A model generated the notes under the pieces. That model ran no database searches and was not told the DNA's origin. It saw only the letters and a list, made by a program, of their open reading frames with translations. The position numbers were made by a program, and so were the translations under genes. This document shows, one piece after another, positions 1-8,537 of a stretch of DNA of 38,682 nt. This DNA is from JBJEFI01 sp051873875 (GTDB taxonomy: Bacteria; Bacillota; Bacilli; Bacillales; Bacillaceae_G). The DNA is taken from assembly GCA_051873875.1 (NCBI GenBank), contig JBJEFI010000091.1:1-38682 (forward strand), written 5' to 3'. How positions within the stretch are numbered: position 1 is the first letter of the stretch; every line of letters begins with the position of its first letter.

Positions 1-485
1 AAGTCAACGTTGTTATCAGCGTGAGAACCACCGTTGATGATGTTCATCATTGGAACTGGTAATTCTTTAGCGTTGAATCCACCTAAGTATTTGTAAAGAG
101 GTACTTGTAAGAAGTCAGCTGCTGCGTGAGCTACTGCCATAGAAACACCAAGGATAGCGTTAGCACCTAATTTACCTTTGTTTGGAGTACCATCTAATTC
201 GATCATTGCACGGTCGATAGCAACTTGCTCAGTTACGTCGAAACCAATGATTTCTGGAGCGATGATTTCGTTAACGTTGTTAACAGCTTTTAATACACCT
301 TTACCTAAGTAACGTGATTTATCGCCGTCACGTAATTCAACAGCTTCGTATTCACCAGTTGAAGCACCTGATGGTACTAATGCGCGACCAAACGCACCTG
401 ATTCAGTATAAACTTCTACTTCTACAGTTGGGTTACCACGAGAGTCAAGGACTTCGCGTGCATAAATATCAGTAATGATTGACAT
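1..485 (-). CDS. eno: Enolase, N-terminal part (cut by window start)
   Basis: Enolase converts 2-phosphoglycerate to phosphoenolpyruvate in cytosolic glycolysis. The visible 161 residues begin MSIITDIYAREVLDSRGNP, the classic enolase N-terminus, and include the GASTGEYEA mobile loop that binds Mg2+ and substrate. The window cuts the gene at the GGSHADNNVD segment, which carries the conserved active-site His; about 270 residues of the TIM-barrel domain lie outside. The ATG at 483-485 has an AAGGAGAG ribosome site about 8 bases upstream. It is the last visible gene of the glycolytic run, 78 bases after gpmI, with no terminator between, so co-transcription is likely. Identity is secure. Confidence 0.98.
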   Translation of the reverse strand, partial: MSIITDIYAREVLDSRGNPTVEVEVYTESGAFGRALVPSGASTGEYEAVELRDGDKSRYLGKGVLKAVNNVNEIIAPEIIGFDVTEQVAIDRAMIELDGTPNKGKLGANAILGVSMAVAHAAADFLQVPLYKYLGGFNAKELPVPMMNIINGGSHADNNVD

Positions 486-563
486 AATGATTCTCTCCTT
501 TATAGTTGACTACTTTATATAAAATGGACATTTATACCATTTTTATACATGTAATGAATTATA

Positions 564-2102
564 TTATTTTTTAATTAATGTGTTACCAGTCATTTCAACT
601 GGTTTTGTTAATCCTAAAACATCTACCATTGTTGGTGCGATGTCACCTAAAATTCCATCTTCACGAAGATCAACGCCTTCTTTTGTAATGATAAATGGAA
701 CTGGGTTTGTTGTATGAGCTGTCATAGGGTTACCTTCTAATGTAATTACCTCATCAGCATTACCATGGTCAGCAGTGATTAACGCAACGCCACCTTTAGC
801 AACGATTGCATCTACTACTTTACCTAAGCACTCATCAACAGCTTCAATTGCTTTAATTGTTGGCTCAAGCATACCTGAATGACCTACCATGTCAGGGTTT
901 GCGAAGTTTAAGATAATAACATCTTGTTTGTCGCCTTCAATTTCAGCTAATAATGCATCTGTTACTTCATATGCACTCATTTCAGGTTTTAAATCATATG
1001 TTGCTACCTTTGGTGAGTTGATTAAGATACGAGTTTCACCTGGTAATTCAACATCACGGCCACCACTGAAGAAGAATGTAACGTGTGGATACTTTTCTGT
1101 TTCAGCGATACGTAATTGTTTTAAACCTGCTTGAGATACAACTTCGCCTAATGTGTTGTCAAGGTTAATTGGCTTGAATGCTACATAACCTTTAACAGTC
1201 TCATGGAAGTGTGTCATACATACAAAATGTGTGTTTTTCGGTGCTTTTTCGCCACGATCGAACCCACGGAAATCTTCGTTTGTGAACACTTGTCCAACTT
1301 GGATTGCACGGTCAGGACGGAAGTTGTAGAAGATGATTGCATCGCCATCTTGAACAGTACCAACTGGCGTTTCTCCATCTTCTTTTGTCATAACAGATGG
1401 TAATACGAACTCATCGTACACACCATTTGCATAAGAATCTTCTACACATGCAAATGCATCTTTATATTTAGGACCTTCACCGTAAACCATTGCACGGTAA
1501 GATTTCTCTACACGATCCCAACGTTTATCGCGGTCCATAGAGTAGTAACGTCCAGAAACTGTCGCAATTTCACCAACGCCATACTCCTTGATTTTTTCTT
1601 CTGTTTGCTCTAAGTATTGTTTAGCCGTTTGTGGACCAACATCACGACCATCTAAGAATACATGTAAGTAAACTTTTTTAAGTCCTTGGTCTGCAGCTAA
1701 TTTTAATAATGCAAACATATGATTAATGTGGCTGTGAATACCGCCATCAGATAATAAACCAAATAAGTGAAGAGCTTTATCGTTCTTTTTCGCATAATCC
1801 ATTGCTTCTACGAAAGTTGGGTTTTGTTCAAACTCACCTTCACGAATTGACACGTTTACGCGTGTTAAGCTTTGGTATACGATACGACCAGCACCAATGT
1901 TTAAGTGACCTACTTCTGAGTTACCCATTTGACCTTCTGGTAATCCAACTGCTTCCCCACAAGCAACTAATTGTGTATGAGGATATTGGTTCCAATAACG
2001 ATCAAAGTTTGGTTTTTTTGCTTGTGCTACTGCATTACCTTCAGTTGTATTACGTAATGCAAAACCATCTAAAATAATTAGTGCAACTGGTTTTTTACTC
2101 AT
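564..2102 (-). CDS. gpmI: 2,3-bisphosphoglycerate-independent phosphoglycerate mutase
   Basis: Interconverts 3- and 2-phosphoglycerate using two Mn2+ ions and a phosphoserine intermediate; it also matters in sporulation and germination of bacilli because it is pH and Mn sensitive. At 512 aa it has the normal length. The metal/catalytic motifs are present: LDGFA with D12, GNSEVGHLNIGAGR with nucleophile S62, NPDMVGHSG, and ADHGNAD followed by MTAHTTNPVPF. Its ATG overlaps the tpiA stop by one base (TAATG), with a GGGGG ribosome site inside the end of tpiA, so translation is coupled to tpiA. Also known as pgm in B. subtilis. Confidence 0.98.
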   Translation of the reverse strand: MSKKPVALIILDGFALRNTTEGNAVAQAKKPNFDRYWNQYPHTQLVACGEAVGLPEGQMGNSEVGHLNIGAGRIVYQSLTRVNVSIREGEFEQNPTFVEAMDYAKKNDKALHLFGLLSDGGIHSHINHMFALLKLAADQGLKKVYLHVFLDGRDVGPQTAKQYLEQTEEKIKEYGVGEIATVSGRYYSMDRDKRWDRVEKSYRAMVYGEGPKYKDAFACVEDSYANGVYDEFVLPSVMTKEDGETPVGTVQDGDAIIFYNFRPDRAIQVGQVFTNEDFRGFDRGEKAPKNTHFVCMTHFHETVKGYVAFKPINLDNTLGEVVSQAGLKQLRIAETEKYPHVTFFFSGGRDVELPGETRILINSPKVATYDLKPEMSAYEVTDALLAEIEGDKQDVIILNFANPDMVGHSGMLEPTIKAIEAVDECLGKVVDAIVAKGGVALITADHGNADEVITLEGNPMTAHTTNPVPFIITKEGVDLREDGILGDIAPTMVDVLGLTKPVEMTGNTLIKK

Positions 2103-2857
2103 TACTTAATAGCCCCCAATAATGCTAAGTAAGAAGCAGGCTCTAAGCTTGCGCCTCCAACTAATGCACCATCAACGTTTTCTTCTGCCATGTACTCAGC
2201 GATAGTTTCAGGTTTAACACTTCCACCATATTGAATACGGATTGCAGCAGCAGCTTCAGCGCCGAATACGTCAGCTACTACGCTACGGATGTGACCACAA
2301 ACTTCGTTTGCATCAGCAGCAGTTGAAGATTTACCAGTACCGATAGCCCAGATTGGCTCATATGCGATAACTGTTTGTTTTACTTGTTCTACTGTTAAGC
2401 CATTTAAAGCTTTAGTGATTTGATCAGCGATTAATGATAAGTAGTTACCAGCTTCACGCTCTTCTAATGTTTCACCACAGCATACGATTGGTACTAAGTT
2501 GTGCTCGAAAGCAGCCTTAGCTTTTTTGTTTACTGTTTCGTCAGTTTCAGCAAACATTTCACGACGCTCAGAGTGACCTAAAATCACATATTGAACACCT
2601 AAATCTTGTAATGCAACTGGACTAGTTTCGCCAGTGAATGCACCTGATTTTTCGAAATGCATGTTTTGAGCACCGATTTTTAAATCTGTGCCTTTTGTAG
2701 CTTCTACGATACTTGGTAGTAAGATTGCTTGCGCACATACTACAGAATCAACTTTTTCACTTGAAGGAACTTGTGTTTTAACAGCTTCAACAAAGCTTAC
2801 TGCTTCACCGATTGTTTTAAACATTTTCCAGTTACCAGCAATAATTGGTTTACGCAT
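2102..2857 (-). CDS. tpiA: Triosephosphate isomerase
   Basis: Interconverts dihydroxyacetone phosphate and glyceraldehyde 3-phosphate. It is 251 aa, the usual length. The catalytic residues are visible: K11 in GNWKMFK, H95 in ILGHSERR and E167 in AYEPIWAIGTGK; the phosphate-binding GGSVKPE and GALVGGASL loops are near the C-terminus. An AGGGAGG ribosome site lies 8 bases before the ATG. It begins the tpiA-gpmI-eno run, separated from pgk by 336 bases with hairpins and a candidate promoter, so it may be transcribed partly on its own. Confidence 0.98.
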   Translation of the reverse strand: MRKPIIAGNWKMFKTIGEAVSFVEAVKTQVPSSEKVDSVVCAQAILLPSIVEATKGTDLKIGAQNMHFEKSGAFTGETSPVALQDLGVQYVILGHSERREMFAETDETVNKKAKAAFEHNLVPIVCCGETLEEREAGNYLSLIADQITKALNGLTVEQVKQTVIAYEPIWAIGTGKSSTAADANEVCGHIRSVVADVFGAEAAAAIRIQYGGSVKPETIAEYMAEENVDGALVGGASLEPASYLALLGAIK

Positions 2858-2911
2858 TGAATATGCCTCCCTTTATTTAGGTCGAATTTTCATATTAAGA
2901 TTGTCTGCACT

Positions 2912-2939
2912 ATTATGTAAAAGTTTAAAATCATAGCAA
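2912..2939 (-). promoter_or_regulatory. Candidate sigma-A promoter of tpiA-gpmI-eno
   Basis: On the minus strand, TTGCTA (2934-2939), a 16-base spacer and CATAAT (2912-2917) lie about 55 bases before the tpiA start. The boxes match the vegetative consensus at 4 and 5 of 6 positions. Moderate support only; the region is AT-rich, so chance matches are common. Confidence 0.4.
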
Positions 2940-3007
2940 CGTCATCAACTATGGATTAAACTTTCCATAATCAATTTAATATGTATTTATAATTGAAACA
3001 AATTCTC

Positions 3008-3165
3008 TTCTTTTTCCTTACGCGCGCGATTTAAATGAAGGAAAAAAAGAAAGAATAACCTATTTCATTATAATGGAAATGAAAAGAATAATCTGCACCT
3101 TATTCTTTCCATTTTTATCCGCCTTTATTAAAAATCAGGGAAGGTGAATATTCACCTTTTATCCC
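3008..3165 (-). other. Hairpin cluster between pgk and tpiA
   Basis: The 336-base gap 2858-3193 holds no ORF that I can support. It contains three inverted repeats in a row. (1) 3138-3165: a perfect 18-base palindrome (3141-3158) flanked by AGGG/CCCT, followed on the minus strand by GATTTTTAA, so it may terminate pgk transcripts. (2) 3077-3114: a 15-bp stem with one G.U pair and an 8-base loop. (3) 3008-3051: a pyrimidine/purine stem around an 18-base loop holding CGCGCGCG. The strand is assigned from the flanking genes. A role in termination or mRNA processing is inference. Confidence 0.55.
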
Positions 3166-3193
3166 TTTTTATTAAACATGTAAAATGTATTGC

Positions 3194-4378
3194 TTATTTA
3201 TCTTCTAAGCACTCTACACCTGGAAGTTTTTTACCTTCCATGAATTCTAAAGAAGCTCCGCCACCAGTAGAGATGTGGCTCATTTTTTCAGCTAAGCCGA
3301 ATTTTTCAGCAGCCGCAGCAGAATCTCCGCCACCTACTACTGAGTATGTGCTTTCAGAGTCAGCTAATGCTTGTGCTACAGCTTTTGTACCACCAGCGAA
3401 GCTATCCCATTCGAATACACCCATTGGTCCATTCCATACTACTAATTTAGAAGCTTTGATTGCATCTGCATAGATTTCGCGAGTTTTTGGACCAATGTCA
3501 AGACCTTGCCAGTCAGCTGGGATTGAATCAACATCAACCACACGAGCTTCAGCATTTTCGTTGAATTCAGGAGCGATAACAGCATCAACAGGCATTAAGA
3601 AGTTAACACCTTTTTCTTTTGCTTTCGCCATGAATTCACGAGCTAAGTCTAATTTGTCATCTTCACATAAAGATTGACCGATTTCATGACCTTGTGCTTT
3701 TACGAATGTATAAGCTAAGCCACCACCGATAATTAATGTATCAACCATTTCTAAAAGGTTTTCGATAACGCCGATTTTATCTTTAACCTTTGCACCACCA
3801 ACGATAGCAGTGAATGGACGATCTGGGTTAGATAATGCTTTACCAAGTACATCTAACTCTTTTTCCATTAATAAACCAGATACAGCTGGTAAGAATTCTG
3901 CAATACCTGCAGTTGAAGCATGGGCACGGTGAGCCGCACCGAATGCATCGTTTACGAATACGTCAGCTAAATCAGCGAATGCTTTTGCTAATTCAGTATC
4001 GTTTTTCGTTTCGCCTGGGTAGAAACGTACGTTTTCAAGTACTAAAACGTCGCCTTCTTTCATTTCAGCAACGATTGCTTTTACAGATTCGCCATAAGCT
4101 TCGTCTGCTTTTTTCACTTCTTTGCCTAATAATTCACCTAAGCGTTTCGCTACTGGAGTTAAGCGTAATTCTTCTACTACTTCACCTTTTGGACGACCTA
4201 AGTGAGAAGCTAAAAGAACTTTCGCACCAGCTTCGATTAAGAAGTTGATTGTTGGTAATGCCGCACGAATACGAGTTTCGTCTTGGATTACGCCATCTTT
4301 TAAAGGTACGTTGAAGTCTACGCGACAAAATACCGTTTTGCCTTTTAAGTCGATATCACGAATTGACTTTTTGTTCAT
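3194..4378 (-). CDS. pgk: Phosphoglycerate kinase
   Basis: Transfers phosphate from 1,3-bisphosphoglycerate to ADP. It is 394 aa, normal for bacteria. The N-terminal substrate site is VDFNVPLKDG with the LLASHLGRPKGE segment; the hinge and nucleotide domain show VGGAKVKDK, NGPMGVFE and the C-terminal VGGGDSAAAAEKFG loop. A GGAGG ribosome site lies 9 bases before the ATG. It follows gapA after a 160-base gap carrying a terminator-like hairpin, as in B. subtilis where the cggR-gapA part is far more abundant than the distal part. Confidence 0.98.
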   Translation of the reverse strand: MNKKSIRDIDLKGKTVFCRVDFNVPLKDGVIQDETRIRAALPTINFLIEAGAKVLLASHLGRPKGEVVEELRLTPVAKRLGELLGKEVKKADEAYGESVKAIVAEMKEGDVLVLENVRFYPGETKNDTELAKAFADLADVFVNDAFGAAHRAHASTAGIAEFLPAVSGLLMEKELDVLGKALSNPDRPFTAIVGGAKVKDKIGVIENLLEMVDTLIIGGGLAYTFVKAQGHEIGQSLCEDDKLDLAREFMAKAKEKGVNFLMPVDAVIAPEFNENAEARVVDVDSIPADWQGLDIGPKTREIYADAIKASKLVVWNGPMGVFEWDSFAGGTKAVAQALADSESTYSVVGGGDSAAAAEKFGLAEKMSHISTGGGASLEFMEGKKLPGVECLEDK

Positions 4379-4482
4379 GAGAAGCTACCTCCGTTTCATT
4401 TAAACACACTAAAAGGGTTTATAAAGATAAGAGAAAAATGACTAGTATATTTTCTCCCTTCTTTATTAAACCATATTTTCAG

Positions 4483-4515
4483 TTAAAAGAGCGGAGACAC
4501 TATTGTTTCCGCTCT
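4483..4515 (-). terminator. Terminator-like hairpin after gapA
   Basis: Inverted repeat 4488-4498/4505-4515 gives an 11-bp stem with one wobble pair and a 6-base loop, followed on the minus strand by TTTTAACT. It lies 24 bases beyond the gapA stop and before pgk. A partial terminator or 3' stabiliser here would give more gapA than pgk mRNA; this is inference from position and from B. subtilis. Confidence 0.7.
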
Positions 4516-4538
4516 ATTTAATTACTATTTAATTCGAA

Positions 4539-5546
4539 TTACTTAGCTAATTTTGCGAAGTAAGCTAAAGTACGGATTAATTGGCAAGTGTAAGACATTT
4601 CGTTGTCATACCAAGAAACAGTTTTAACTAATTGCTTGTCGCCAACAGTCATAACTTTTGTTTGAGTAGCATCGAATAATGAACCGTTAGAAATACCAAC
4701 GATGTCAGAAGATACTAATTCATCTTCAGTGTAACCGAAAGATTCGTTTGCAGCTTCTTTCATTGCAGCATTGATTTCTTCAGCAGTTACATTTTTGTCT
4801 AATACAGTTACTAACTCAGTTAATGAACCAGTTGCTACAGGAACACGTTGAGCAGCACCGTCTAATTTACCTTGTAATTCAGGGATAACTAAGCCGATTG
4901 CTTTAGCAGCACCAGTTGTGTTAGGTACGATGTTCGCAGCAGCTGCACGAGCACGACGGAAGTCACCTTTTGGATGTGGAGCGTCTAATGTATTTTGGTC
5001 ACCTGTGTAAGCGTGGATTGTAGTCATTAAACCTTCAACGATACCAAATTTGTCATTTAATACTTTAGCCATTGGAGCTAAGCAGTTAGTAGTACAAGAA
5101 GCACCAGAGATAACTGTTTCAGTACCATCTAAGATATCATGGTTAACGTTGTAAACTACAGTTTTCATGTCACCAGTTGCTGGAGCAGAGATAACAACTT
5201 TTTTAGCACCAGCTTTTAAGTGTTTTTCAGCAGCTTCTTTAGAAGTGAAGAAACCAGTACATTCTAATACGATATCTACTCCTAATTCGCCCCATGGTAA
5301 TTCTTCAGGGTTACGGTTTGCTAAAGTTTTAACTTCTTTACCGTTAACTAAGAAATGACCATCGTGAACTTCAACTTCACCGTTGAAACGACCTTGCATT
5401 GTATCATATTTTAATAAGTGTGCAAGCATTTTAGTATCTGTTAAGTCATTGATTGCAACAACTTCAAGACCTTCTGTTTCTAAAATACGACGGAACGCTA
5501 AACGACCGATACGACCAAAACCATTAATACCAACTTTAACTGACAT
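4539..5546 (-). CDS. gapA: Glyceraldehyde-3-phosphate dehydrogenase, glycolytic (NAD)
   Basis: Oxidises and phosphorylates glyceraldehyde 3-phosphate. At 335 aa it has the family length. The NAD site is VGINGFGRIGR (residues 5-15); the catalytic Cys151 is in GASCTTNCLAPMAK and H178 is in TTIHAYTGDQ. D33 in AINDLTD fits NAD preference. It sits directly after cggR, which marks it as the glycolytic GapA rather than gluconeogenic GapB. An AAGGAGG ribosome site precedes the ATG. Expression should be repressed by CggR and relieved by fructose-1,6-bisphosphate. Confidence 0.98.
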   Translation of the reverse strand: MSVKVGINGFGRIGRLAFRRILETEGLEVVAINDLTDTKMLAHLLKYDTMQGRFNGEVEVHDGHFLVNGKEVKTLANRNPEELPWGELGVDIVLECTGFFTSKEAAEKHLKAGAKKVVISAPATGDMKTVVYNVNHDILDGTETVISGASCTTNCLAPMAKVLNDKFGIVEGLMTTIHAYTGDQNTLDAPHPKGDFRRARAAAANIVPNTTGAAKAIGLVIPELQGKLDGAAQRVPVATGSLTELVTVLDKNVTAEEINAAMKEAANESFGYTEDELVSSDIVGISNGSLFDATQTKVMTVGDKQLVKTVSWYDNEMSYTCQLIRTLAYFAKLAK

Positions 5547-5589
5547 TGAATAGTCCTCCTTATAATAGGTAAGTATATTTTTTTATATG

Positions 5590-6618
5590 TTAAGGGAGAG
5601 CCCTTAATAACGCGGTTGCTGCACCCTCGTCTGTAATTAATACCGATTGTCTGTCTTTTCTTTTAAAGTAAGACGCGATGGCTTTCGCTTTCGATGAGCC
5701 ACCTGCAACGGCGATTACATGAGGAATGCTTTTTAAATCTTCTAGTTGAATGCCGATTGTCTGAGTATGATGCACAATGTTTCCATCTTCATCAAAATAA
5801 TAACCAAACGCTTCTGCTACACCATGCTGTAGTTGTACTTTCTCTACATCTTCAAAGGATGTTTTACGTCGCTTTAGCATTCTATTTGCATCACCAATAC
5901 CATGAACAACTATATTTGCATTGTTAATCAATTGTAATACTTTCTTTACGGCTGGTTCTTCGATAATAGAAGCATACGCTTCATGACGTAGACCATCTGG
6001 CACATGCAATAGGCGATATTCCGCCCCAGCTTGTTTCGCCATATTGGCACAGATCGTATTGGCTTGTTTTTCTACACTCTCGTTTAATCCTCCACGAGCA
6101 GGTACAAATAACAAATCTAGTGACTTGAAATCAGGTTTCATATTGCTCGCAACAGCAGCCAATGTAGTGCCACCAGTCACAGCAACAATATCTTGTGCAG
6201 AAATTCGTCGATTTATGCACTCAACACAGGCACGACCCATTTCTTGCTTTACCCAAACTGTCTCATCACTGTCTCCAGAAACGACAACAACTTCTTCAAG
6301 ATTTAATATTTCCTTTAATCGTTCTTCTAACACCTTTAATCCAGAAATTTCTTTCATAAATCCTGCAAGAGCATTTAATAACTCTTCACCTTCATTTGTT
6401 AAAGTCATTCCTGACGGTGCAATATGTATCAAGTCTTGTTCTTTTAGGAATGTTACTTCTCCTCTTAAAACTCTTTCGGTCATATCAAGATTTACTGCTA
6501 AGTTTCTTCTTCCAATTGGTTGCATTAGGCGAATATGATGAAGAATCATATAACGTCTTTGCATCATTGGAATAAAGTCTGGCAACAATCTCGTTTGATA
6601 ATACAGTAAAGAGCGCAT
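5590..6618 (-). CDS. cggR: Central glycolytic genes regulator (SorC/DeoR-type repressor)
   Basis: Represses the gapA operon; fructose-1,6-bisphosphate weakens its hold on DNA. The 342-aa protein has an N-terminal winged-helix region (about residues 20-80, RRYMILHHIRLMQPIGRRNLA) and a C-terminal sugar-binding domain with VVVSGDSDE, VAVTGGTT, LFVPARGGLNE and IHGIGDA-like motifs (seen as VVHGIGDA), typical of the family. A GGAG ribosome site lies 8 bases before the ATG. The expected double operator lies 39-74 bases upstream (6657-6692), so it is autoregulated with gapA. Confidence 0.96.
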   Translation of the reverse strand: MRSLLYYQTRLLPDFIPMMQRRYMILHHIRLMQPIGRRNLAVNLDMTERVLRGEVTFLKEQDLIHIAPSGMTLTNEGEELLNALAGFMKEISGLKVLEERLKEILNLEEVVVVSGDSDETVWVKQEMGRACVECINRRISAQDIVAVTGGTTLAAVASNMKPDFKSLDLLFVPARGGLNESVEKQANTICANMAKQAGAEYRLLHVPDGLRHEAYASIIEEPAVKKVLQLINNANIVVHGIGDANRMLKRRKTSFEDVEKVQLQHGVAEAFGYYFDEDGNIVHHTQTIGIQLEDLKSIPHVIAVAGGSSKAKAIASYFKRKDRQSVLITDEGAATALLRALP

Positions 6619-6656
6619 GATATATCTCCTTCATTGAAATTAAAAAATCTTTGTTG

Positions 6657-6692
6657 GACTTTTTTTGTCCCTAAGTGACAATTTTTGTCCCA
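6657..6692 (-). promoter_or_regulatory. CggR operator (two direct repeats)
   Basis: Reading the minus strand: TGGGAC-N6-TGTC, a 4-base spacer, then AGGGAC-N6-AGTC. The published CggR operator is CGGGAC-N6-TGTC-N4-CGGGAC-N6-TGTC, so both half-sites and the spacing are kept with minor changes. It lies between the presumed transcription start and cggR, as in B. subtilis. I could not place the promoter itself with confidence. Confidence 0.9.
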
Positions 6693-6699
6693 AGAGAAT

Positions 6700-6738
6700 T
6701 AAAAAGAAAGGAATCTTCTCATATCATGTACGATTCCT
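6700..6738 (-). terminator. Weak terminator-like hairpin upstream of cggR
   Basis: AGGAATC (6709-6715) pairs with GATTCCT (6732-6738) around a 16-base loop; the minus strand then reads TTTCTTTTTAA. It follows the rpoN-glutaredoxin genes and precedes the CggR operator. The stem is short and AT-rich, so support is modest. Confidence 0.4.
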
Positions 6739-6793
6739 AAAGAAATTATGACTTTTTCCACATCACTCATTGTAACAAGGAAAGGAATTTCAT

Positions 6794-7048
6794 TCAATAT
6801 GTGTAAGCGTTTTTAACAAAATTTATTATGACATCTTTGTGAATAAGCCCTGACGCTACTTCTTCTCCTTCTATTACGATAACGGGGATCATAATTCCAT
6901 ACTTTTCAATTAGTACTTCATCTGTGTATATATCGATTTCAGTGATTACCAAAGGATATATACGAGAAATTTCATTTAAAATAAATTTAGCATCTTCACA
7001 TAAACAACAATCTTTTTTGCCATATAACATTACTTGGATTGGTTTCAT
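6794..7048 (-). CDS. Glutaredoxin-like thioredoxin-fold protein
   Basis: An 84-aa protein with the layout of short glutaredoxin-like (DUF836-type) proteins: a first strand VMLYGKKDC, a CxxC motif CCLC at about residues 14-17 at the start of helix 1, a second strand ITEIDIY, a cis-Pro type IPVIVIEG segment and a C-terminal helix. This predicts a cytosolic disulfide or metal-handling redox role; the substrate is unknown. It starts 3 bases after the rpoN stop with an AGGGG ribosome site, so it is co-transcribed with rpoN, and the same pair before cggR is known in other bacilli. Confidence 0.85.
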   Translation of the reverse strand: MKPIQVMLYGKKDCCLCEDAKFILNEISRIYPLVITEIDIYTDEVLIEKYGIMIPVIVIEGEEVASGLIHKDVIINFVKNAYTY

Positions 7049-7051
7049 CTC

Positions 7052-8323
7052 TTACCCCTTTTTTCTTTGCTTTGATGATGGAATCAAGCATGCTTCTCGA
7101 TACTTTGTTACTGTTCGACGAGCTACCTTAATTCCGAACATATCTCCTAATATTGTCATTAACTGCTGATCAGATAAAGGGCGACTCTTGTCTTCCTCAC
7201 TAATTAATTTTTTAATTAACAGCTGGACTGATTTATTGCTTACGCTTTCTGTGTCACTCGATACTGTCGTGCTAAAGAAGTATTTTAATTCGAAAATACC
7301 AAATGGTGTTTGCATATACTTATTCCGGACAGTTCGACTAATCGTTGATTCATGAACATGTAATCGATTTGCTAGCTCTTTTAGTGTTAACGGTTTCAAA
7401 AAAAGTGGACCTCGTTCTAAAAATGCACGTTGCTCCTCGATAATGACATTCGCAACTGCGACTAACATTTGGTGACGATAATTTAAGCTTTTTATAATCC
7501 ACTGATATTCATAATACTTTTCATTCAAATACTTTTTTTCTTCTTTTTCAGCTTCCTCATTCCATTGTGTATATTGATGACACAGTTGGATTTTTGGTTG
7601 CTCACTACCAACAACAGAAACGTAGTAAATTCCTTCTTCCTTTGTCAGCAATAAATCTGGAACAATGTAAATAGAAGAGTCTATGTTAAAATGCATACCT
7701 GGTCTTGGATCTAAACTTAAAATACCTTCACAAGCTTTTCTTATCTCGCCTTCCTCCACTTTGAGAAGTTGGGAAAGCTTTCGATAATTTTTTCTTAAAA
7801 AGAATTCAAAATGTTGTTCAATAACCGTTACAGCAAGCTCACTCATCGTCTTTTGGCGCTTTATTTGTAGTAATAAACATTCTTTCACGTCTCTAGCTCC
7901 AACTCCTGCCGGTTCTAGTGTTTGTAGCAGAGAAATTGCGTTTTCAATTTCTATCTTCTGTCTATTTGTCAATAGTACTAACTCGTCAATGGATTCTCTT
8001 AAGTATCCTTCTTTCGTTAAATTATAAATAAGAAATTGTAAAATTTTTTCTTCCTCTTTTGAAATGTTTAATTCCCAAAGCTGATTAATCAAATGTTCCG
8101 ATAAGGATTGCTTTTGTTCTCGATATTGTTCAAATGAAAATGCTTTTCCCTTTTTGCCCGACTTTGTTCTTTCTTTCAATTCAATTAATGGATTTTCCAA
8201 TGATTTTTCATAAAGAAAACTAGTCAATTCTTGCGTATTGTACTGCAACAATGCAATTCCTTGGCGCAATTCTGTTGTCATGACTGTTTTCAATGTTTGC
8301 TTCTGAAAAAGTCCTAGTTCCAT
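7052..8323 (-). CDS. rpoN: RNA polymerase sigma-54 factor (SigL)
   Basis: Sigma-54 directs RNA polymerase to -24/-12 promoters and needs an AAA+ activator. The N-terminus has the activator-contact region I (LRQGIALLQYNTQELTSFL), then the core-binding region, and the RpoN box ARRTVTKYRE about 15 residues from the end, which reads the -24 element. At 423 aa the length fits SigL of bacilli. I start at the ATG at 8321-8323, which has GGGGTG 6 bases before it; an in-frame GTG three codons upstream (8332) has no good ribosome site. The 53-aa ORF 8342-8503 ends 18 bases before it. In B. subtilis SigL governs levanase, arginine/branched-chain amino acid and acetoin catabolism. Confidence 0.96.
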   Translation of the reverse strand: MELGLFQKQTLKTVMTTELRQGIALLQYNTQELTSFLYEKSLENPLIELKERTKSGKKGKAFSFEQYREQKQSLSEHLINQLWELNISKEEEKILQFLIYNLTKEGYLRESIDELVLLTNRQKIEIENAISLLQTLEPAGVGARDVKECLLLQIKRQKTMSELAVTVIEQHFEFFLRKNYRKLSQLLKVEEGEIRKACEGILSLDPRPGMHFNIDSSIYIVPDLLLTKEEGIYYVSVVGSEQPKIQLCHQYTQWNEEAEKEEKKYLNEKYYEYQWIIKSLNYRHQMLVAVANVIIEEQRAFLERGPLFLKPLTLKELANRLHVHESTISRTVRNKYMQTPFGIFELKYFFSTTVSSDTESVSNKSVQLLIKKLISEEDKSRPLSDQQLMTILGDMFGIKVARRTVTKYREACLIPSSKQRKKG

Positions 8324-8341
8324 CCCATTCACCCCATCTAC

Positions 8342-8503
8342 TCAATTGTACTCTATGAGTTCTCTTTTGTTCAATGAAATGCGTTGTTTTTTAAATAGAT
8401 GAAGAAAGTGAGCAAAATATGCTAGTGCTATAAGAAAAAAATAAGCTATTCTTTTCTTTATTGGTAAGTAGGCAAGAAAAAAGCGAAAATTCATTATAAA
8501 CAT
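8342..8503 (-). CDS. Hypothetical 53-aa single-span membrane peptide upstream of rpoN
   Basis: An ORF from ATG 8503 to TGA 8342 gives 53 aa: a basic start (MFIMNFRFF, LPIKKR), a hydrophobic stretch IAYFFLIALAYFAHFLHLF at about residues 19-37 that could span the membrane once, and a charged tail ending LIEYN. A GGGAGG ribosome site lies about 11 bases before the ATG; the in-frame ATG at codon 4 is further away. It ends 18 bases before rpoN and is on the same strand, so it would be the first gene of that operon. I recognise no family. The base composition fits coding sequence, but there is no independent proof of translation. Confidence 0.5.
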   Translation of the reverse strand: MFIMNFRFFLAYLPIKKRIAYFFLIALAYFAHFLHLFKKQRISLNKRELIEYN

Positions 8504-8537
8504 ATCACTTTCTGCCTCCCTAACTAGTAGTCATATA

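Noticed and set aside
3835..4248. Long antisense ORF within pgk (and similar ones in uvrA, uvrB, gapA, yvcD)
   Set aside because: These are shadows of strongly conserved genes, with Leu/His/Gln-rich or Ser/Thr-rich translations and no ribosome sites.
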